A DNA stretch of 64,000 nt from Cercospora beticola (Eukaryota > Ascomycota > Dothideomycetes > Mycosphaerellales > Mycosphaerellaceae), in NCBI RefSeq assembly GCF_033473495.1, contig NC_088937.1:434001-498000 (forward strand). Reading direction: 5' to 3'. Shown here in pieces: positions 1 to 10,912 of this stretch (its first letter is position 1; every line of letters begins with the position of its first letter). A program made the position numbers and the translations under genes. The notes under the pieces were generated by a model. The model had not been told where the DNA came from and did not search any database. It worked only from the letters and a program-made list of their open reading frames with translations.

Positions 1-2
1 AG

Positions 3-506
3 AGTCAGTATGCGGGAGAGATCACATATGTGGATGTGGATGTTCCGAGGAATAGTAAAGAGGCTAGGAAGTATTTTGAAGAGCATCCGGAGTTGGATCC
101 TGACAGGAACGATTCTGGTGGTACGGGCGATACTGCTGGCAACACGAACTCCGCGTCTGATGCTGCCGCGAGGAATCGTCCACTTCGTCGGCCATCGATG
201 TTCGAGCCAAATCCTACTGGCCTGGTAAAGGGTGTTGCGCCAGAGAAGTTACGTTTGAGGACCCCTTCTAGGCTGGATGTGCTTATGGAGCAGAAACGGC
301 TGGAGGCGAAGAAGGGTGCACAAAAGTTGAACACTATGCAGATGAGTCAATACGACTGGAAGAGTTATGTGGAGAAGGAAGGGCTGAAGGACGAGTTGGA
401 TGTGTATGAGAGGAGTGGAAATCGCTTTTTGGCAAAGGAGGCTTTCCTGGATCGCGCTGCGGGGGCAAGAGAGGCGAAGGCGAGAGATGCGAGGATGAGG
501 TTGTGA
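3..506 (+). CDS. SWC5: SWR1-complex protein 5 (BCNT/CFDP1 family), 5' truncated
   Basis: The 3' end of a gene that begins before the window. The frame is open from base 3 and gives 167 residues. Two things point to Swc5. A YAGE.TYV-type segment at the left edge is followed by a charged linker. The C-terminal BCNT signature comes near residues 116-155: a W followed by Y-V-E-K-E-G-L-K-D-E-L, then a serine-poor stretch and an A-F-L-D-R motif, ending in a basic tail. Swc5 is a subunit of the SWR1 remodeller, which exchanges H2A for H2A.Z in nucleosomes in the nucleus. No intron is visible in this part. The stop is TGA at 504-506. The N-terminus, usually acidic in this family, lies outside the window and cannot be checked. 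Family assignment is from the C-terminal motif order and is fairly sure. Confidence 0.85.
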   Translation, partial: SQYAGEITYVDVDVPRNSKEARKYFEEHPELDPDRNDSGGTGDTAGNTNSASDAAARNRPLRRPSMFEPNPTGLVKGVAPEKLRLRTPSRLDVLMEQKRLEAKKGAQKLNTMQMSQYDWKSYVEKEGLKDELDVYERSGNRFLAKEAFLDRAAGAREAKARDARMRL

Positions 507-1368
507 TTATGATGCATGGAACCAAAAGGGGAGTGGATGGCCGCTGCAAGCAGAAGTTCTGTGAAGATGAAGATTGCATTTCTTATGATACCCGGCACTG
601 TCTGAATAGCAGAAGGCCACCATTTAGCATCTACTGGCGCATTGTCTGCTACATTGAAATCAATGCGTGATGTCCACAGCCTCGAGATTGTCGAAAAGAA
701 TGTGTAAAACTGTACCTCGTCCATGTAACCTGAATTATGCATTGTTCAGCTGGGGCAGACACAGCGCTGCGCAAATCGTCATTCGGGCCAAGGCACCTCC
801 GAAGGCTCCGGCGAACAGCTGGGTGGGAAGGAACGGCGACAGCGCAACAGAAAGCCTCCTGCTCCTGATCCCTGTTCCCTCGATATTTCTCACTCCACTT
901 CTAGTCCACTGCTCACACTCCTTTTGCACCATCACTCATCTCCCACTTCTCTCCTGATTCCTTCTGCGCAACTTGTCTCCTTCAAACTTCTCTTCTACAT
1001 CGGCCCCGGCGAACCCGCGACTCCGACGAACCTGCAGCTGCATCACATTCGCGCGAACCGGAACTGGGCGCGATAGCGATAAGACACGAGCGAACGCGCG
1101 CGCGCCATATCCCGAAGACAGGCCGCATTGCATCTGCATTGTCCCCTCTTTGCGCCAGTCAGCGGTGGTAGCACAGAGACTCGCCTACAGCTTCCAGACA
1201 TCTTGCACGTGGGAGCTGACTTTGGAGCTACTGCAACGTCCATCATCTGGAACCTCCTGATAAGGGACCAACTGATCGCTGATCATCGACGCAACATCAC
1301 CACGTTTGAATCAGCAGAACGCGGGTTATACGGAGAAGGCATACCTGGAGTTCCAGCAAACAGACAAG
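507..1368. other. Intergenic region and PIS1 promoter/leader
   Basis: About 860 bp between the SWC5 stop and the PIS1 start. A pyrimidine-rich tract lies near 850-990, as is common upstream of housekeeping genes in filamentous ascomycetes. Short open frames here overlap on both strands and show no family resemblance. The frame of PIS1 is open upstream of its ATG back to 1306, but only from a TTG codon. Confidence 0.5.
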
Positions 1369-2465
1369 ATGGCTCGCGACGCAGTACAAGAAAGAGAGCG
1401 ACATAGGGCAAATGGCAACGGCCACTTGAATGGCTCTATGCAACAGAATGGACATCCCAAAGCTCCACAGATTGCAGTGGACAACAACGATGATCAAACG
1501 GATGAGAACATCTTTCTCTTCATCCCGAACTTGATCGGTGAGTTCCTCCAGCGCGATACCATCACTTCCATACACTCCCGCGAAGACAACCCACAACTGA
1601 CGCCCGTTCAGGCTACGCCCGCATCGTCCTCGCTATCGCATCCCTGTACTTCATGCCACTGCACCCACGCCGCTGCAGTTTCCTCTATTCCATCTCCTGC
1701 CTTCTCGACGCCGCAGATGGCATTGCCGCACGCAAATACGAACAATCCACACGTTTCGGAGCCGTACTCGATATGGTCACCGATCGATGCACTACCACCT
1801 GCCTACTCGTTTTCCTCGCAACCGCCAAACCAGCATATTCAGTAATCTTCCAACTCTTGATCAGTTTGGATCTCGCTAGCCATTACATGCACATGTATGC
1901 TACGTTGGTCATGGGCGGACAGAGTCAGAGCCATAAGAATGTGGATGCTAAGAAGAGCTATGTTATGCATTTGTATTATACCAATAAGGTAAGCCGAAGA
2001 CCGAAGTTCGATGTTGCTGATTTTCACAAAACTGACACCGGACTTCCACAGACCGTCCTCTTCATCGTCTGCGCTCTCAATGAACTCTGCTTCATCGGCC
2101 TCTACCTCCTCTGCTTCAGCTCCCCGTTCCTCACCCCAGCCCTCCGAAATCCCATCCCCGGAACCGAATCCGCTACGACGCCCACCTCCAACCCTCTAGA
2201 TCCTAAACCCTCGCTCTTCTTCCCGAACCCTTTCAGCCCTGCCGCAATGGAATACGCTCGAGCGAATAAGATGGACTCGAATGTGCCGTGGATTCTGTTT
2301 GCCGCGAGTGCGCCCGTCATGCTGTTCAAGCAGTATGTCAACGTGGTGCAATTGGTGCAGGCGAGTCGGTGGTTGGCTGAGGGCGACAGGAGGGAGAGGA
2401 AGAAGCAGGGATTGCCGAGGAGAAGAAGTGGGAAGGGAAGAATCGCGGGCAAGAAGGGCTTGTGA
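1369..2465 (+). CDS. PIS1: CDP-diacylglycerol--inositol 3-phosphatidyltransferase (PI synthase)
   Basis: Transfers a phosphatidyl group from CDP-diacylglycerol to myo-inositol, making phosphatidylinositol in the ER/Golgi membrane. Three exons are proposed: 1369-1537, 1612-1988 and 2052-2465, giving 319 residues. The complete CDP-alcohol phosphotransferase signature D-G-x2-A-R-x8-G-x3-D-x3-D is present at residues 92-114 (Asp92, Asp110 and Asp114 among the metal ligands). Several hydrophobic segments follow and the C-terminus is strongly basic. The start at 1369 is the first ATG in frame; upstream codons in the same frame begin only at a TTG. The second intron (1989-2051, 63 bp) is in frame and stop-free. 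It is called an intron because it has GTAAGC and CACAG ends and interrupts a conserved membrane segment. The enzyme is essential in yeast. Confidence 0.93.
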
Positions 2466-3096
2466 ACAACAATGTGAAAAGGAGGTGTAATATATGATTT
2501 TCCTTCTCCTTTCGGTTTCAGGATTTTCGGATGTCTTGGACACGTGCGATGGATGGGCCTTTTCATTTTGTTATGGGAACTTGATGGCTGTTTGAGGATT
2601 CTGCTGCTTCACACTAACAGCTGTGGACTGGGAGTATTGAGGAGGAATGGAGGTGCTGGACAGTGCCAGACATCTCGAGAACTGTAGGTGACTGGAGTCA
2701 TCCTCTTTCTATCTGAGCAAGGACAGAAAGTATGTGTGCGATTAGCGAGGCGTTTAAGGCGCGAAAGAGAGAGACGGAGAAACGGAGGACATGTACACGG
2801 ACAGAACGGCATTTGTGGAAGTCAACTGAATCCCGTCGTTGTTTACAAACTCATGAGAAGAGAGACCCAAGGGTCCATGCGTCTTATTAAGGAAGAAGAA
2901 ACCCCGATCGCTAGTGGGACACAAGCAGGAACGCACATAGTGTACTTTGTATAAGAAACCGGTCGTTTCGTGCATCTCAAGTTTCTTTCGGCTGGAGTCT
3001 CTACATTTAATGTTTCGAATAAGGGGGCACCATCATGAGAATGAACCTCCCATGCTTGTCTGCAGCCAGTCCCCTTCAAACTAGAATCACCTGTAA
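2466..3096. other. Intergenic region between convergent PIS1 and SDA1
   Basis: About 630 bp at the meeting of two convergent genes. It presumably holds both 3' UTRs. No gene, RNA or repeat is recognised. Confidence 0.5.
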
Positions 3097-5373
3097 TTAC
3101 CCATTATTTCCTCTTCTCCCACCAGCCTTCTTCCTCCTCACATGCTCCTTCAAAATCCTCCTCTCTTCCACCAAACTCCTCTTCCCTTTCCTCTTCGCCT
3201 TACCCAGCGTCATGAGGAAATTCTTCTTGCGTGCTTTCTCCTTATTCGTCGTACTCTTCCCCTCCGACTCCTTCTTCTCTTTCCTCCTCGCCGTCGTACT
3301 TCGATGATCGTTCTCATGGTCACGAACAAATTTCCCAGTGACGGGATCGACATGGCCGCCTTTGGCCATGGCGATTTTCTCATCTTTGGTCGTTTTGTGA
3401 CTGAGTTTCGCCAGGCCTTCGATGTTGGCTGCTGTGATAGCATCGTCGGCGTGGCGATTTGTAGGGTTCACGGGGAGAGAGGTGAGTTTGCGACGTTTGT
3501 TGGCTGGCATGGCGGCTTGGACTGCAGCGGATTGTCGGAGTTCGTGAAGTTTGGCGAGATCTGCTGGGGTGAGGATGTGGGTTGTTGCGAGGGTCGAGAG
3601 GCGAGCTTCTTCTCGTATTGCGGCGGCGTCGGGTCCAAGTGATGCTGTTCGACGGGATTGATCGTCTTCGTTGTCTTTGCTCGATTCTTTGAGTTTGGCC
3701 TTTTTCTTCTTGTCGGCTTCGTCCTCTGAGTCGGAGATTTCGATATCCTCTCCGTCGCTTTCGACGTTGATCCAGCCGCCACTGCTTTCGCTGTCGTTCT
3801 GCTCAGCCTCCCAGTTCTTCCACGCCTCCTCATCATCTTCTTCATTAATGCCCTGTTCTTCTCGCCACTTTTCGAGCAGTTCCAGACCTTCAATACCACC
3901 TGCAACTTCTTCTGCACCGAATCGCACACTGGCATTCTGGCCTACTCTTAGACCCAGCGCGGCATCTCGTCCACGATCCCTCTTCTTTAGCAATTCAGCT
4001 CCCACTTCCCGATACAGGGACAGAAGTCCTCGTGCGGCCATTTGCACGCCCTTGTCCTTACTCTTTCGGTACTGCACAAGATCCTGGAGCAGAGTCTCTG
4101 TCATTGCAAGCGGCTGCCGCACACACACCTCTCGAATACCATTCAACCCTGCTGAGCACACTTCCGCCGCTGATGCTTCTGAGACAAACTCGTTTGCGAT
4201 CTTCACGACCAGGGGCTCCAAGAGATCCGGTGGGACGAGATTATGCGATGCTTGTGCTAACGATGCCAAAAATGATGTGACCGACGGCTGCTTGTGCGAA
4301 AGGAATTTGATGAACCAGGAGTAAAGCGGAATGAGAGTCAGCTTGTGCAAGCCAACGAGTCGGGACACTAGTTGCAGCACGTAGAGCTTCTGTTCCAGAT
4401 TCAGCTTGACCTTGGGGTTCGTAGGCTGCAAATGCTGTTGGAAGAGCTTCTCGGCAAACCCCTGCGGATCGTGTAGGAGGTGGAGCGCAGAGAAGTTGAG
4501 CGCTTGATGTGCATTCTTCCTCTTCTCCCTCCTCTTGACTTTTGCTTGTGCTGCCGCAAGATCCTTCTCCCGCTTTTTCGACTTCTTATTGATCCCGACC
4601 TGGTGCTTCAGCTTTCCGATGTCAACATCACTCTCATCGTCTGTGTCTTCTTTGTCGGCCTCTTCTCGCTCTTGATCTGATCCCAAGAAGAATCGCACGC
4701 CCGATGTCACCACTTTCGCGTCTTGTGCCAATGCTGCCACTTCCATGATACTGACCGCCTTCGCGTCTGTCCATATCGATCGCTTCCACAGCTCTCTCGT
4801 CAACTTCACAGCCCAAACTCCTTTCGGTGAAGTCGGATCGGATGCAATGAGGTTGTAACATATTGTCTGAATATTGCGATTGAGTTTGTGGTTTTTCGTT
4901 TTGCTGTTCGAAGTCCGCAAATCTGAGACGATCTTCTGGAAGAGAAGTGCTCTGAGTGCTTTCGATGGCGTAGAGATCAACAGTGGCCACAACGTGTTCA
5001 GAAGAGTGTTGGAGTCGATGATCTCCTTCTTTCGCAGCAGCACCAGACTGCCAACAATTTTGTCTCTCAATTCAGCACCGAGGGCGGCATGGTGCAATTC
5101 GATGAGGTTGATCAGGTCGGTTGGGAAGGCTTTAGTCAAAGTCGGGTAGCAGTCGGCAACGTGGGAGACGAAATCGATCAGGTCGCGCAGCTTGACTACG
5201 CCCGTGTCGTCGGTCGTGGTGGGCGAGGCGAGGAACAGCTCAAGCAGCGAGCGATACTGGCCATATTGCGCGATGAAGTCTTCGCGATACGATGGCGGGT
5301 CGACTTTGATCTTGTGCTGCAAGTTCGGCAGATCGGCGTCAACCTTCTCCAGCGCTCCGACCTTGCGCTTCAT
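3097..5373 (-). CDS. SDA1: SDA1 family protein, 60S ribosomal subunit biogenesis
   Basis: A single-exon gene of 758 residues starting at the ATG at 5373. Sda1 is a nuclear protein required for 60S pre-ribosome maturation and export, and for actin organisation and G1 progression in yeast. The length and architecture match the family. The N-terminal half is helical and HEAT-like, opening with a conserved L-P-N-L-Q-H-K-I-K.D motif, followed by Y.EDF..QY. There is an acidic linker near residues 240-260 and a long charged C-terminal half. The acidic DSEDEADKKKKAK segment lies around residue 560. The C-terminus is the family's typical Lys/Arg-rich tail, including G-K-A-K-R-K-G-K and a basic end. 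No intron was needed to keep the frame. It faces PIS1 tail to tail. Confidence 0.93.
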   Translation of the reverse strand: MKRKVGALEKVDADLPNLQHKIKVDPPSYREDFIAQYGQYRSLLELFLASPTTTDDTGVVKLRDLIDFVSHVADCYPTLTKAFPTDLINLIELHHAALGAELRDKIVGSLVLLRKKEIIDSNTLLNTLWPLLISTPSKALRALLFQKIVSDLRTSNSKTKNHKLNRNIQTICYNLIASDPTSPKGVWAVKLTRELWKRSIWTDAKAVSIMEVAALAQDAKVVTSGVRFFLGSDQEREEADKEDTDDESDVDIGKLKHQVGINKKSKKREKDLAAAQAKVKRREKRKNAHQALNFSALHLLHDPQGFAEKLFQQHLQPTNPKVKLNLEQKLYVLQLVSRLVGLHKLTLIPLYSWFIKFLSHKQPSVTSFLASLAQASHNLVPPDLLEPLVVKIANEFVSEASAAEVCSAGLNGIREVCVRQPLAMTETLLQDLVQYRKSKDKGVQMAARGLLSLYREVGAELLKKRDRGRDAALGLRVGQNASVRFGAEEVAGGIEGLELLEKWREEQGINEEDDEEAWKNWEAEQNDSESSGGWINVESDGEDIEISDSEDEADKKKKAKLKESSKDNEDDQSRRTASLGPDAAAIREEARLSTLATTHILTPADLAKLHELRQSAAVQAAMPANKRRKLTSLPVNPTNRHADDAITAANIEGLAKLSHKTTKDEKIAMAKGGHVDPVTGKFVRDHENDHRSTTARRKEKKESEGKSTTNKEKARKKNFLMTLGKAKRKGKRSLVEERRILKEHVRRKKAGGRRGNNG

Positions 5374-6369
5374 CGTGGGAGAGATGTGGTGTTTGCTTGT
5401 CTATGCGTTCGCAGTTGTCCAAAATTTCCAGCCGACTTTCCTTCATGGAAGCGGAGTCAGGTCCTCTACGGATCTAAGCGCAATCGATAACAAATGCCAA
5501 GGCTACATGGCTCTCACTGCCTTCTGCCACCGTCCGGTAAAAAGGACTTGCGTTGCTACAACACGGATCACTCTACCCATTGCCGCATTTTAGCTATCAG
5601 CCTGCTGGCGCAGACGTATTGAATACAATCTGCGAAGTAGCTCAATAGCCACGGAACGACTAGACGATACGGCAGCACGAGCGCGACCGAGTCACGAGCG
5701 ACGTCGTAATTCAACACTACAATAGCTTTCCCCGAGCGGCGCACAGGATGCCAGCCTGAAATTGCAGGATCCCATACTCATGCTCTCAGCCATAGAAACG
5801 CGTGCGTCCATGCGATCCGAATGCATGTAAGACGATGGATAAGGTAAGATGGTGAGAAATCTCGAACCGGTACGACACGAGCTTTTTGTCGGCCACATTA
5901 TGCATCGACATACCGGCGTTTCATGCTGGGTTCAAAAACATATAAGGGTGCCTTCACGCTCTCACCGCCGGTAGGAGATAGCAGGAATTGAGTAGGTACG
6001 ACTAATCAATAGCGGGTCTTCGATTCGCAATTGGAGAAACCTGGCCGCGGGACCCATAAAAATGTTTTTGCAGCAAGTATAGCAAAGCGAACATATTCCG
6101 CGAACAGCCTCCTATGACGACTACACCCGGACGCTCTGTCACAGTGCACTCATAGCTTGACTCCACAGGCTCAGGTTTTGCACAGCCAAGGCCGGCCTAG
6201 CATGGCTACTATGGAAAAGTATGGAAGATTTTGCAATTGGATTCTGGTTATAAAGGAAGATCCATTATAGTTTCATGCCTCGCGGCCAGCTTCACCACTC
6301 GAATATCGTTTGACGGCGATACTTTGCTTCTGCGATCATCAGCAAGAAAGCATCGCAAGGCCAGCAGCC
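5374..6369. other. Intergenic region (SDA1 promoter side and amidohydrolase promoter)
   Basis: About 1 kb between divergent genes, so it should hold both promoters. A TATA-like motif for the right-hand gene is listed separately. Small open frames on both strands show no recognisable family. Confidence 0.45.
6249..6256 (+). promoter_or_regulatory. Candidate TATA box of the amidohydrolase gene
   Basis: TATAAAGG lies 121 bp upstream of the ATG at 6370, a plausible distance for a fungal promoter with a short leader. Motif match only. Confidence 0.4.
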
Positions 6370-7917
6370 ATGCGCTTTTCTGGGCTTCGCGCTGCTGCCG
6401 TTGCAGCTATTGGAATCGGCAGCGATCTTGTTGAGGCTACCAACTCGTCAACACTCTTCTCCGGTGGCACTATCATAGCATTTGACAGCACCTCTGAGTC
6501 CCTGCGCGTCATCGACAAAGGTGCCTTGCATGTCGTTGGAGACCGCATCGCTCATGTCTTCGATTCAGTGCCCGAATCTGGCGCCGTACCCAATGGCACG
6601 GAGCACATTGACATCACGGGCCAGATCGTCACTCCGGGCTTCATCGACACACACCGCCACGGATGGCAGACGGCTTTCAAGACCATCGGCTCCAACACCT
6701 CCCTGGCCGAGTACTTCGGGCGCTATGGCGAGTTCGTAGCTGGACCACTTTTCAACGCTGAGGACGTGTATATCGGCCAGCTTGCGGGCCTGTACGAGAT
6801 GCTCAACGCTGGTGTCACGACGTCACTCGACCACGCTCATCATACCTGGTCCAATGAGACCGCCATCGCAGGGGCCAAGGCCTCTGTTGAGAGTGGTGCC
6901 CGAGTCTTTTGGGCGTACACTATACACGAGCTTTCCAACAGCACCTTTACCGTCCAGGAGCAGCTCGCAAAATTCCGTGATATTGCTGAGAGTGAGCTAT
7001 TTGAAGACTCGCAGACCGAGCTAGCTATAGCCTTTGATGCCTGGACGGACACTTCCGAAAAGTCTGTCCTGCAGCAAATAATCGACTCGGCGGTATCGTG
7101 CAACGTCTCGGCTCTCACAACACACCTACTCCATGGACCATGGGGAGCCTCGAACCTGCCATCAGCACTGCATGAGCTTGGCATTCTGAACACTTCCATA
7201 CCGGTCGTCTTCTCCCACGGCAGCTTCCTCCCAGCAACCGATGCACAGCTGCTGCGGACTACCAACCAGTATCTTTCCATCACGCCCGAGTCCGAGATGC
7301 ACTACGGTCACACCCACGAGCATTCGGCGTACATCCAGGACCAAGCGAGTTTGGGCGTAGACACACATTTCACCTTCTCCACGGACATTCTCACGCAGGC
7401 ACGCATGTGGCTTCAGAGCGTCCGCTACGACTTCTCCCTGGACGTCCCGCGCAAATGGAAAGTGCCAACAGACACACCTATGACCGTTGCGCAGGCATTC
7501 TACCTCGCTACTCGCGCTGGTGGCTTGGCTCTACGCCGCCCCGATCTTGGTGTCATCGAGGAGGGAGCCAAAGCAGATCTGGTCATTTGGGATGCTAGGG
7601 ACTCACCTGCCCTCCTTGGTTGGCGAGATCCCATAGCCGCCATTATTCTGCACGCAAGCGTTGGCGACATCCTCCACGTCACAGTCGACGGCAAGTTTGT
7701 CAAGCGCGATGGACGTATCGTGGCCCCAGAATATAAGAATGTTCGCGAGAGGTTCCAGGCTAGTGCTCGCCGCATTCAGGATAAGTTACTGAACACACCG
7801 AACCCAGTGCTTGAGGGCTCGTTCCAAACGGGCTGCGAGTACGAGGGGCCTGACAGGGTAGACACTTTGCGCGGACAAGGAGACGGGTATGAGCAGCCGA
7901 CGTTCGTGAACTTGTAG
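6370..7917 (+). CDS. Secreted-type amidohydrolase (TIM-barrel, ATZ/TRZ-like)
   Basis: A single-exon gene of 515 residues. It belongs to the cyclic amidohydrolase superfamily, which hydrolyses or deaminates C-N bonds using a metal-bound water. The family hallmarks are visible. G-x-I-V-T-P-G-F-I-D-T-H-R-H puts the first metal-binding HxH at residues 95 and 97. A second histidine cluster lies in T-T-S-L-D-H-A-H-H. F-S-H-G-S lies around residue 285, and a late S-T-D-I supplies the usual metal aspartate. The C-terminal strand reads A-D-L-V-I-W-D, as in ATZ/TRZ and SAH-deaminase relatives. The N-terminus starts basic and then turns Ala-rich, like a signal peptide. With several N-x-S/T sites this suggests secretion, which is unusual for the family. 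ATG 6370 is chosen because codons upstream in frame start only at TTG. The substrate cannot be read from sequence. Confidence 0.85.
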   Translation: MRFSGLRAAAVAAIGIGSDLVEATNSSTLFSGGTIIAFDSTSESLRVIDKGALHVVGDRIAHVFDSVPESGAVPNGTEHIDITGQIVTPGFIDTHRHGWQTAFKTIGSNTSLAEYFGRYGEFVAGPLFNAEDVYIGQLAGLYEMLNAGVTTSLDHAHHTWSNETAIAGAKASVESGARVFWAYTIHELSNSTFTVQEQLAKFRDIAESELFEDSQTELAIAFDAWTDTSEKSVLQQIIDSAVSCNVSALTTHLLHGPWGASNLPSALHELGILNTSIPVVFSHGSFLPATDAQLLRTTNQYLSITPESEMHYGHTHEHSAYIQDQASLGVDTHFTFSTDILTQARMWLQSVRYDFSLDVPRKWKVPTDTPMTVAQAFYLATRAGGLALRRPDLGVIEEGAKADLVIWDARDSPALLGWRDPIAAIILHASVGDILHVTVDGKFVKRDGRIVAPEYKNVRERFQASARRIQDKLLNTPNPVLEGSFQTGCEYEGPDRVDTLRGQGDGYEQPTFVNL

Positions 7918-8305
7918 TAATAGGACATCAAACTTCACAAAGTAATCGCATGTGAGAACAGAACGACTACATGTGCACCGACAATCAGTCGCGGATTTAA
8001 CTGTGATCAGCATGAGTGTGGCGGCACTACGTCCGCGACTTCCAAGCCTAGGTAGCCTTTCGCAGATTTTATCCAAGGACGTCGTTTGCCTTTGGGCAGG
8101 GGGATTTTAAAATGGTACCTGAGATGGCGTGAGGACGCATGTGGCTCCAGTCATTACATCGAGACCTGATATCATATTTCTTGGTTGTGCGATGTCGATT
8201 GTCTGTTCCTCTCTTGTACAAAATTCGATCCTCCTTTGCCTCATTAAGCAGACCTTCCCACTGTTTACTCTCCTTAATTTACACATCGAATCCCTGATCG
8301 ATCGT
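7918..8305. other. Intergenic region between convergent genes
   Basis: About 390 bp between the amidohydrolase stop and the LysM gene stop, presumably 3' UTRs. No feature recognised. Confidence 0.5.
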
Positions 8306-9946
8306 CTACGAAGAAACACCAACGCAATAATTATACCCCGCCCAAAAACTCGACTGACAATTCTGTCCATTGTTTCCCAGCACCGGATTCCACCGATAGA
8401 GGTTCTGCAACGAGATCCCAAACCTTTGAGCAAAAGCCGAGCACGTCCCGCCCGCGTTCGCCACGCCATATCGAGAGCAGTTGGACGGTGTGCCGGCTTG
8501 AATGGGAGTGGGTGCGGGGTTTGTTGGTGGTGCTGGAGGGGTTGTCGGTGTGCCGGATACTCCAACACAGACGTAGTAGCCGGCTTGGAGTCCGCCGCAG
8601 GTGTTTCCTACGGCGGGGTTCCATGAGTAGAATTGTTGTAAGGAGAAGGTGCCGAAGCGGTCAACGATGGCTTGGCAGAAGTCGCCTTGTTGCACGAAGT
8701 AGTATCTTTGACATCCGGCGATGAGACCTGGCTGTTGAGGTTGGGGACCTGTTGGCGTGGCTGTTGGGGCGGCGGATGTGGTTGAAGGACGGGTGGTTGG
8801 TGTTCCGATTACGCCGACGCAGACGTAATAACCTGCTTGGAGGCCTCCGCATGTATTTCCTACGGCTGGGTTCCATGAGTAGAATTGCGATAGGGAGAAG
8901 GTGCCGTATTGGTCTACAATCGCTTGGCAGAAATCTCCTTGTTGGACGAAGTAGTATTGTTGGCAAGTATTGATTATACCAGGCTGTTGAGGCTGTGGAC
9001 CGTTTGGCGTAGTAGTAGGGGCAGCAGCACTGGTCGATGAAGGACGACTCGTTGGTGTGCCTGCAACTCCAACACAGACATAGTAACCTGCTTGGAGCCC
9101 ACCGCAAGTGTTGCCGACTGCTGGATTCCAGTTGTAGAACTGGGTAAGTGAAAAGGTACCGTACTGGTCGACGATCGCTTGACAGAAGTCTCCTGCTTGG
9201 ACAAGGTAGAAGTTCTGGCAATCTGGGGTCAAGCCGCCTTGAGTTGGCTCAGGCTTCGAGGGGTTATTTGTCGTTGTTGGAGGAGCAGTGGTGATTGGGC
9301 TTGTTGGGGCTGTGGTGGGAGTTCCGCTGACACCGACGCAGACATAGTAGCCGGCTTGCAGACCTCCACAGCTGGAGCCGACGGCCGGGTTCCAGGCGTA
9401 GAACTGGCTGAGACTGGAGGTGGAAATCAGCAATGGTGAAGTAGCGCAGTAGAGAGTAAATGGAACTTACGAGAATGTGCCGAACTCGTCGACAATCGCT
9501 TGACAGAAATCGCCACTTTCCACCAGATAGAAACGTTGGCAGTCTGGAGTCAGACCGCCTTGAGTGGGCGAAGGCGTTGTTGGACCGGTGGCAGTGGATG
9601 TTGTTTGTGTTGATGAGGAAGAGAGCGTACTGGTCGAAACGGGAGAGGAAGAAGTGCTTGTGGGAGCTCCATTGGCTTCAACACAATAACTGTTGCCCTC
9701 AATTAAGTTTGAGCAGTCACTGCCGACGATCGGATTCCAGCTGATGAAGTTCTGCTCTGAGACACCCCAGAAGGATGCGATGGAGGCACATGTCTCGCCT
9801 TGATTGAAGAATGGAGATGGCCAGTCTGTGTAGTATGCGCACAGAGGCGTGGTAGAAGGATCGATGGGCCCTCCGACCACTTGTCGTTTTTCGACGGCAA
9901 GTGCCGCTGCTATCGTAAGGAGTGAGAAGAATGAAAGGAAATGCAT
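8306..9946 (-). CDS. Secreted protein with six LysM domains
   Basis: Two exons (9946-9471 and 9413-8306) joined across a 57-bp intron give 527 residues. The join restores the G-T-F-S-L-S-Q-F motif seen in every other unit. A signal peptide covers roughly residues 1-18, followed by a K-R dibasic site at about 20-21. LysM domains lie near residues 36-90, 138-187, 227-275, 311-360, 394-443 and 475-525, separated by Thr/Pro/Ser-rich linkers. Domains 2-5 are nearly identical (F/YY.V..GDFCQAIVD..GTFSL.QFY.WNPAVG); domains 1 and 6 are divergent. Fungal LysM proteins bind chitin or chito-oligosaccharides and may shield hyphae from chitinases or hide chitin from host receptors. There is no catalytic domain. 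It is on the same strand as the chitinase gene upstream, supporting a shared role at the cell wall. A weak TATA-like motif lies about 90 bp upstream of the ATG. Confidence 0.9.
8564..9560 (-). repeat. Tandem DNA repeat encoding LysM units 2-5
   Basis: Four diverged copies of a roughly 145-bp LysM unit recur at a spacing of about 253 bp. They start near 8564, 8817, 9070 and 9333 on the plus strand, and the last copy is split by the intron at 9414-9470. Linkers between copies vary more than the domains. The pattern indicates successive unequal-crossover duplications of domain plus linker. Confidence 0.8.
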
Positions 9947-10912
9947 GGTTGGAAATGAGTGACTATGGGTAAAAAATGTACACGAGGATGAAGGTGAGTG
10001 CCGATGAGCGAGGACTGTCCTTGACCAGCAGCGTTTCTTGTATATGTACGATTCGTGTTCAAAGGCTTAATCGTAGCTGTGCAACTACCGCCTCTAGCTC
10101 ATGGTCATTTTGAATTTGATACAGTATCTCCTTGCGCCTTGTCCTGATGCCGTCGCGAAGGACCGAGTTGAGATCTTCCACTTCCGTCATGTGCTAACCG
10201 ACATTACCTGGACGCATAGTTGCGGAGCTGAATGCAATCCTACTCACATGATGATCTCGTTGTTGTCTTCAGAGTCACCGTCAAAAGGGGTGGGATTGAG
10301 ATCTATACTCGTTCCCTGATAGAGCCGTATGGCTGGCGAGGTTAGGATGGTTGACGTTTAGCCGGGTATGGTCTTATGAGTTCGGGATAAACCCCGATCC
10401 TGGTATCGGTTGCCCTCTAAGTCTCATGCTCGGCGCTGGGAAGCCAAAGTGATACACCCATTTCCTTGGCGAGCAATATAGGCACTGGGCCTGCCTGCAT
10501 ATAGTGATAATGTGGATCTTCCTGATTGGGAAGTCAAATGTGTTGGAAGATCCTTCGCCAAGGACGAAGAAGCGATCCTTCTTTTCGTACTTGAGTGAGG
10601 CTCCAGGAGCGATAGTGCTATGCTCCACTCTCTTGGCAGTTGTCGGTCTTCCGAAATCCGATCTTTCACATTGCACGGAAGAAGGAAAGTATCGTGACGG
10701 GTGCATGACCTCAACTGCCGATCTTCTCACTATGTACGGTCTATTGAGCGCTTGCGCAAATCCTGGCCTGTCCGCTGCATTTACGGAGCTTCAATGAGCC
10801 GTGGGCGCTCGACAGAGTTGTACTCAAAATGGTGATGTTCGGAAGGGTGTTCCAGTCGTGTGACCGACCCTATTGATGATTTTGTCCTATGTAGCGATCG
10901 CAACTTGACTCC
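9947..10912. other. Intergenic region between LysM and chitinase genes
   Basis: About 970 bp holding the LysM gene promoter and the chitinase 3' UTR. Open frames near 10374-10730 (minus) and 10504-10797 (plus) overlap each other and look like chance frames. Confidence 0.45.

Noticed and set aside
5692..5898. A 68-codon minus frame near the SDA1 promoter
   Set aside because: Short, unconserved-looking and located between divergent promoters.
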